6,046 bases of DNA, from assembly GCA_902772605.1 (NCBI GenBank), contig CACYBG010000114.1, positions 1 to 6,046 on the forward strand, given 5' to 3'. Positions within the stretch are counted from its first letter, which is position 1; every line of letters starts with the position of its first letter. The position numbers and the translations under genes are program-made. The notes under the pieces are model-generated. The model made no database searches, had not been told where the DNA came from, and was given only the letters and a program-made list of their open reading frames with translations. Shown here in pieces: positions 4,600 through 6,046 of the stretch. Origin of the DNA: an uncultured Spirochaetaceae bacterium. GTDB taxonomy: Bacteria > Spirochaetota > Spirochaetia > Treponematales > Treponemataceae.

Positions 4600-6046
4600 T
4601 CAATTTTCCGGTTCAGGGGATTTTTCGGCGGCTTTGGATTCGTCGTATGCAGTAACGGCTGAACGTATCCTTTCCATGTCGGAAGGCTTTGCCTCTACTG
4701 CCGATTCAGGAAGGACCGATGATGCCGCATGGAGATAGCGGACAAGCTCATATATGAAGAAGCCCGCCGCCCCCACGCTCAGCACTATGGCTCCGGTACG
4801 TGCATATTCCCATCCGCGAACGGTATCCAGGTCTACGTAACCGGAATTGTACCCCCTTGCAGCAGTTTCATAGTTTCCAGCAATGAAAAGTGTCACAGGA
4901 AGCGTCAGGATGAATGCAGAGTATCCCCTGTAGGCCCATTTCCTTCGTCCGTCTATGAGTGATGCAGTGTCAACGGGCTTTGCATTTACGACAAGTTCCG
5001 CCCCGTCTTTCTGCAGTGCCTCCGGTATGTAGAAGAACGTTCCGAACGCCTTGTCCTTTGAAACTACGGGATTTCCCTCTTCATCGACACCTTCGACTCC
5101 CGGAATTTCCGTCCGTATCTGGGCGATTACCGGCGAACCGTTTACGCTCACCCTGCCCCCGTGCATTCCGTCCCCTACGATTTTTCCGTTTGCAAACAGC
5201 GTGCCTTCGACTGGCTCCTTCAGGTATACGGAGTACGTTCCATCCTTACGTTCCGACATGGGAATCCGTACGAAAAAGCTGTCCGAATCCTTGAACGTAT
5301 AAGTCACGGCAAGGGTTTCGTATCCCGGACTCTCAATGTTTATCGTATGTATGCCTGCGGTAACCGAAAGGCTGTTTCCCGAAAGGCTTTCAACGATTCC
5401 GTCAACCTTTACCATCGCTTTCCTTGCGGCTTCTTCCGGGCTTATGTCGAAATAAAGCTTTACGGGACTGCTGTTGATTACGACCGTCCTTAGGTACTGC
5501 GTCACATTTCGGGCAACGGAAACCATGTCGTCCACGTTCCCCACCTCGATTATGGAACCTGCGCTTTTTCCTCCCGGATACAGTGTCAGCTGAACGGATG
5601 CGGAAAAATAGTTTCCGTAAAAGGTCAGGGTTCCGGTAAGGTATCCGTTGACTTTTTCCTTGGACATGAAGTTGATGAAATCTCGGCTAGCCATGCCCGT
5701 ACTCCAGATTTCGGCATCCGGGGAAAGGAGTTTTGCACCGTCTTCACCGTAAATCTTTATCGCTTCGTTGACGGAATCCTTTACGGGCTTCTCCTCCTTT
5801 TCCGAAAAAAAAGATGCCACGGACTGAAAGAAGTTCAGCTTTTGCTCCTGCACGCCGGAAGATTCGTTTTCAATCTGAATGACGGCCCTATCGGCATCCT
5901 TGAGGTTTTCGTCTATCCTGTCCTGTATTTCCCTGATTTTTTTTTCCTGGTCGGCTATTTTCTTCTTGAGTCGCCTTTCGTTCGTCTCCTGAAGGAAAAG
6001 CGAATCGCGGACCTTTATCGCCGCGGAAAGCTGAAGGAAGAGCGAC
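4600..6046 (-). CDS. Membrane protein with coiled coil, PEGA-like domain and two C-terminal helices (5' end beyond window)
   Basis: Function unknown. The frame is open from the right edge to the TGA at 4600, giving 481 visible residues. The GTG at 5853 is in the middle of this frame and is probably not the true start, because about 64 sensible codons precede it. Residues about 18-62 form a charged heptad-like coiled coil (RRLKKKIADQEKKIREIQDR). About 90-190 contains a strand-rich stretch (NGYLTGTLTFYGNYFSASVQLTLYPG) that resembles the TolB-N/CsgG type of periplasmic fold only in general pattern. About 194-250 resembles a PEGA domain: a KVDG turn, then TAGIHTINIESPGYE, the usual G-x-H-x-V/I ... 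GY pattern. Two membrane helices lie at about 374-391 and 416-437, followed by a polar tail ending KSPEPEN. PEGA proteins are usually envelope proteins, so most of it is probably periplasmic, anchored at the C-terminus. It ends 72 bases before ftsY, behind a hairpin, so it may be a separate transcription unit. Confidence 0.85.
   Translation of the reverse strand, partial: SLFLQLSAAIKVRDSLFLQETNERRLKKKIADQEKKIREIQDRIDENLKDADRAVIQIENESSGVQEQKLNFFQSVASFFSEKEEKPVKDSVNEAIKIYGEDGAKLLSPDAEIWSTGMASRDFINFMSKEKVNGYLTGTLTFYGNYFSASVQLTLYPGGKSAGSIIEVGNVDDMVSVARNVTQYLRTVVINSSPVKLYFDISPEEAARKAMVKVDGIVESLSGNSLSVTAGIHTINIESPGYETLAVTYTFKDSDSFFVRIPMSERKDGTYSVYLKEPVEGTLFANGKIVGDGMHGGRVSVNGSPVIAQIRTEIPGVEGVDEEGNPVVSKDKAFGTFFYIPEALQKDGAELVVNAKPVDTASLIDGRRKWAYRGYSAFILTLPVTLFIAGNYETAARGYNSGYVDLDTVRGWEYARTGAIVLSVGAAGFFIYELVRYLHAASSVLPESAVEAKPSDMERIRSAVTAYDESKAAEKSPEPEN

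Noticed and set aside
5851..5853. GTG as the start of the PEGA-like gene
   Set aside because: The same frame stays open for another 64 codons to the window edge and encodes a sensible coiled coil; no strong GGAGG lies upstream of the GTG.

Overview
The window looks like chromosomal DNA of a diderm bacterium with a Lol lipoprotein-sorting system, most likely a spirochaete of the Treponema type. That assignment is an inference from four things: a short FtsY without the acidic domain of enterobacterial FtsY, an FtsY-to-Lol gene order, a PEGA-like membrane protein next door, and tightly packed genes with GGAGG ribosome sites. Every gene I can support lies on the minus strand, so transcription runs from high to low coordinates. 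Base composition looks fairly even throughout, and I see no mobile element, CRISPR array, tRNA or rRNA.

Reading in the direction of transcription, 6046 to 4600 holds the 3' part of a gene for a membrane-anchored protein: a coiled coil, an unrecognised alpha/beta-like region, a PEGA-like beta domain and two C-terminal membrane helices. Its reading frame stays open to the window edge. A 72-base intergenic segment (4528-4599) follows. It contains a GC-rich hairpin followed by a short T-tract and a possible 23-codon leader ORF with its own good ribosome site.

Next comes a tight five-gene cluster: ftsY (SRP receptor GTPase); an unrecognised, probably exported beta-rich protein beginning 3 bases after the ftsY stop from a TTG; a LolC/E-type permease; the ATPase LolD; and a second LolC/E-type permease that runs off the left edge. 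All junctions are overlaps or a 3-base gap, so the cluster is probably one operon with translational coupling.

Functionally the cluster joins two inner-membrane protein-biogenesis steps. FtsY delivers SRP-bound ribosomes to the translocon. The LolCDE-type complex would extract mature lipoproteins from the inner membrane for transfer to the outer membrane. The unrecognised exported protein between them is the most interesting unknown, because its position suggests a role in envelope or lipoprotein trafficking, though no motif proves this.
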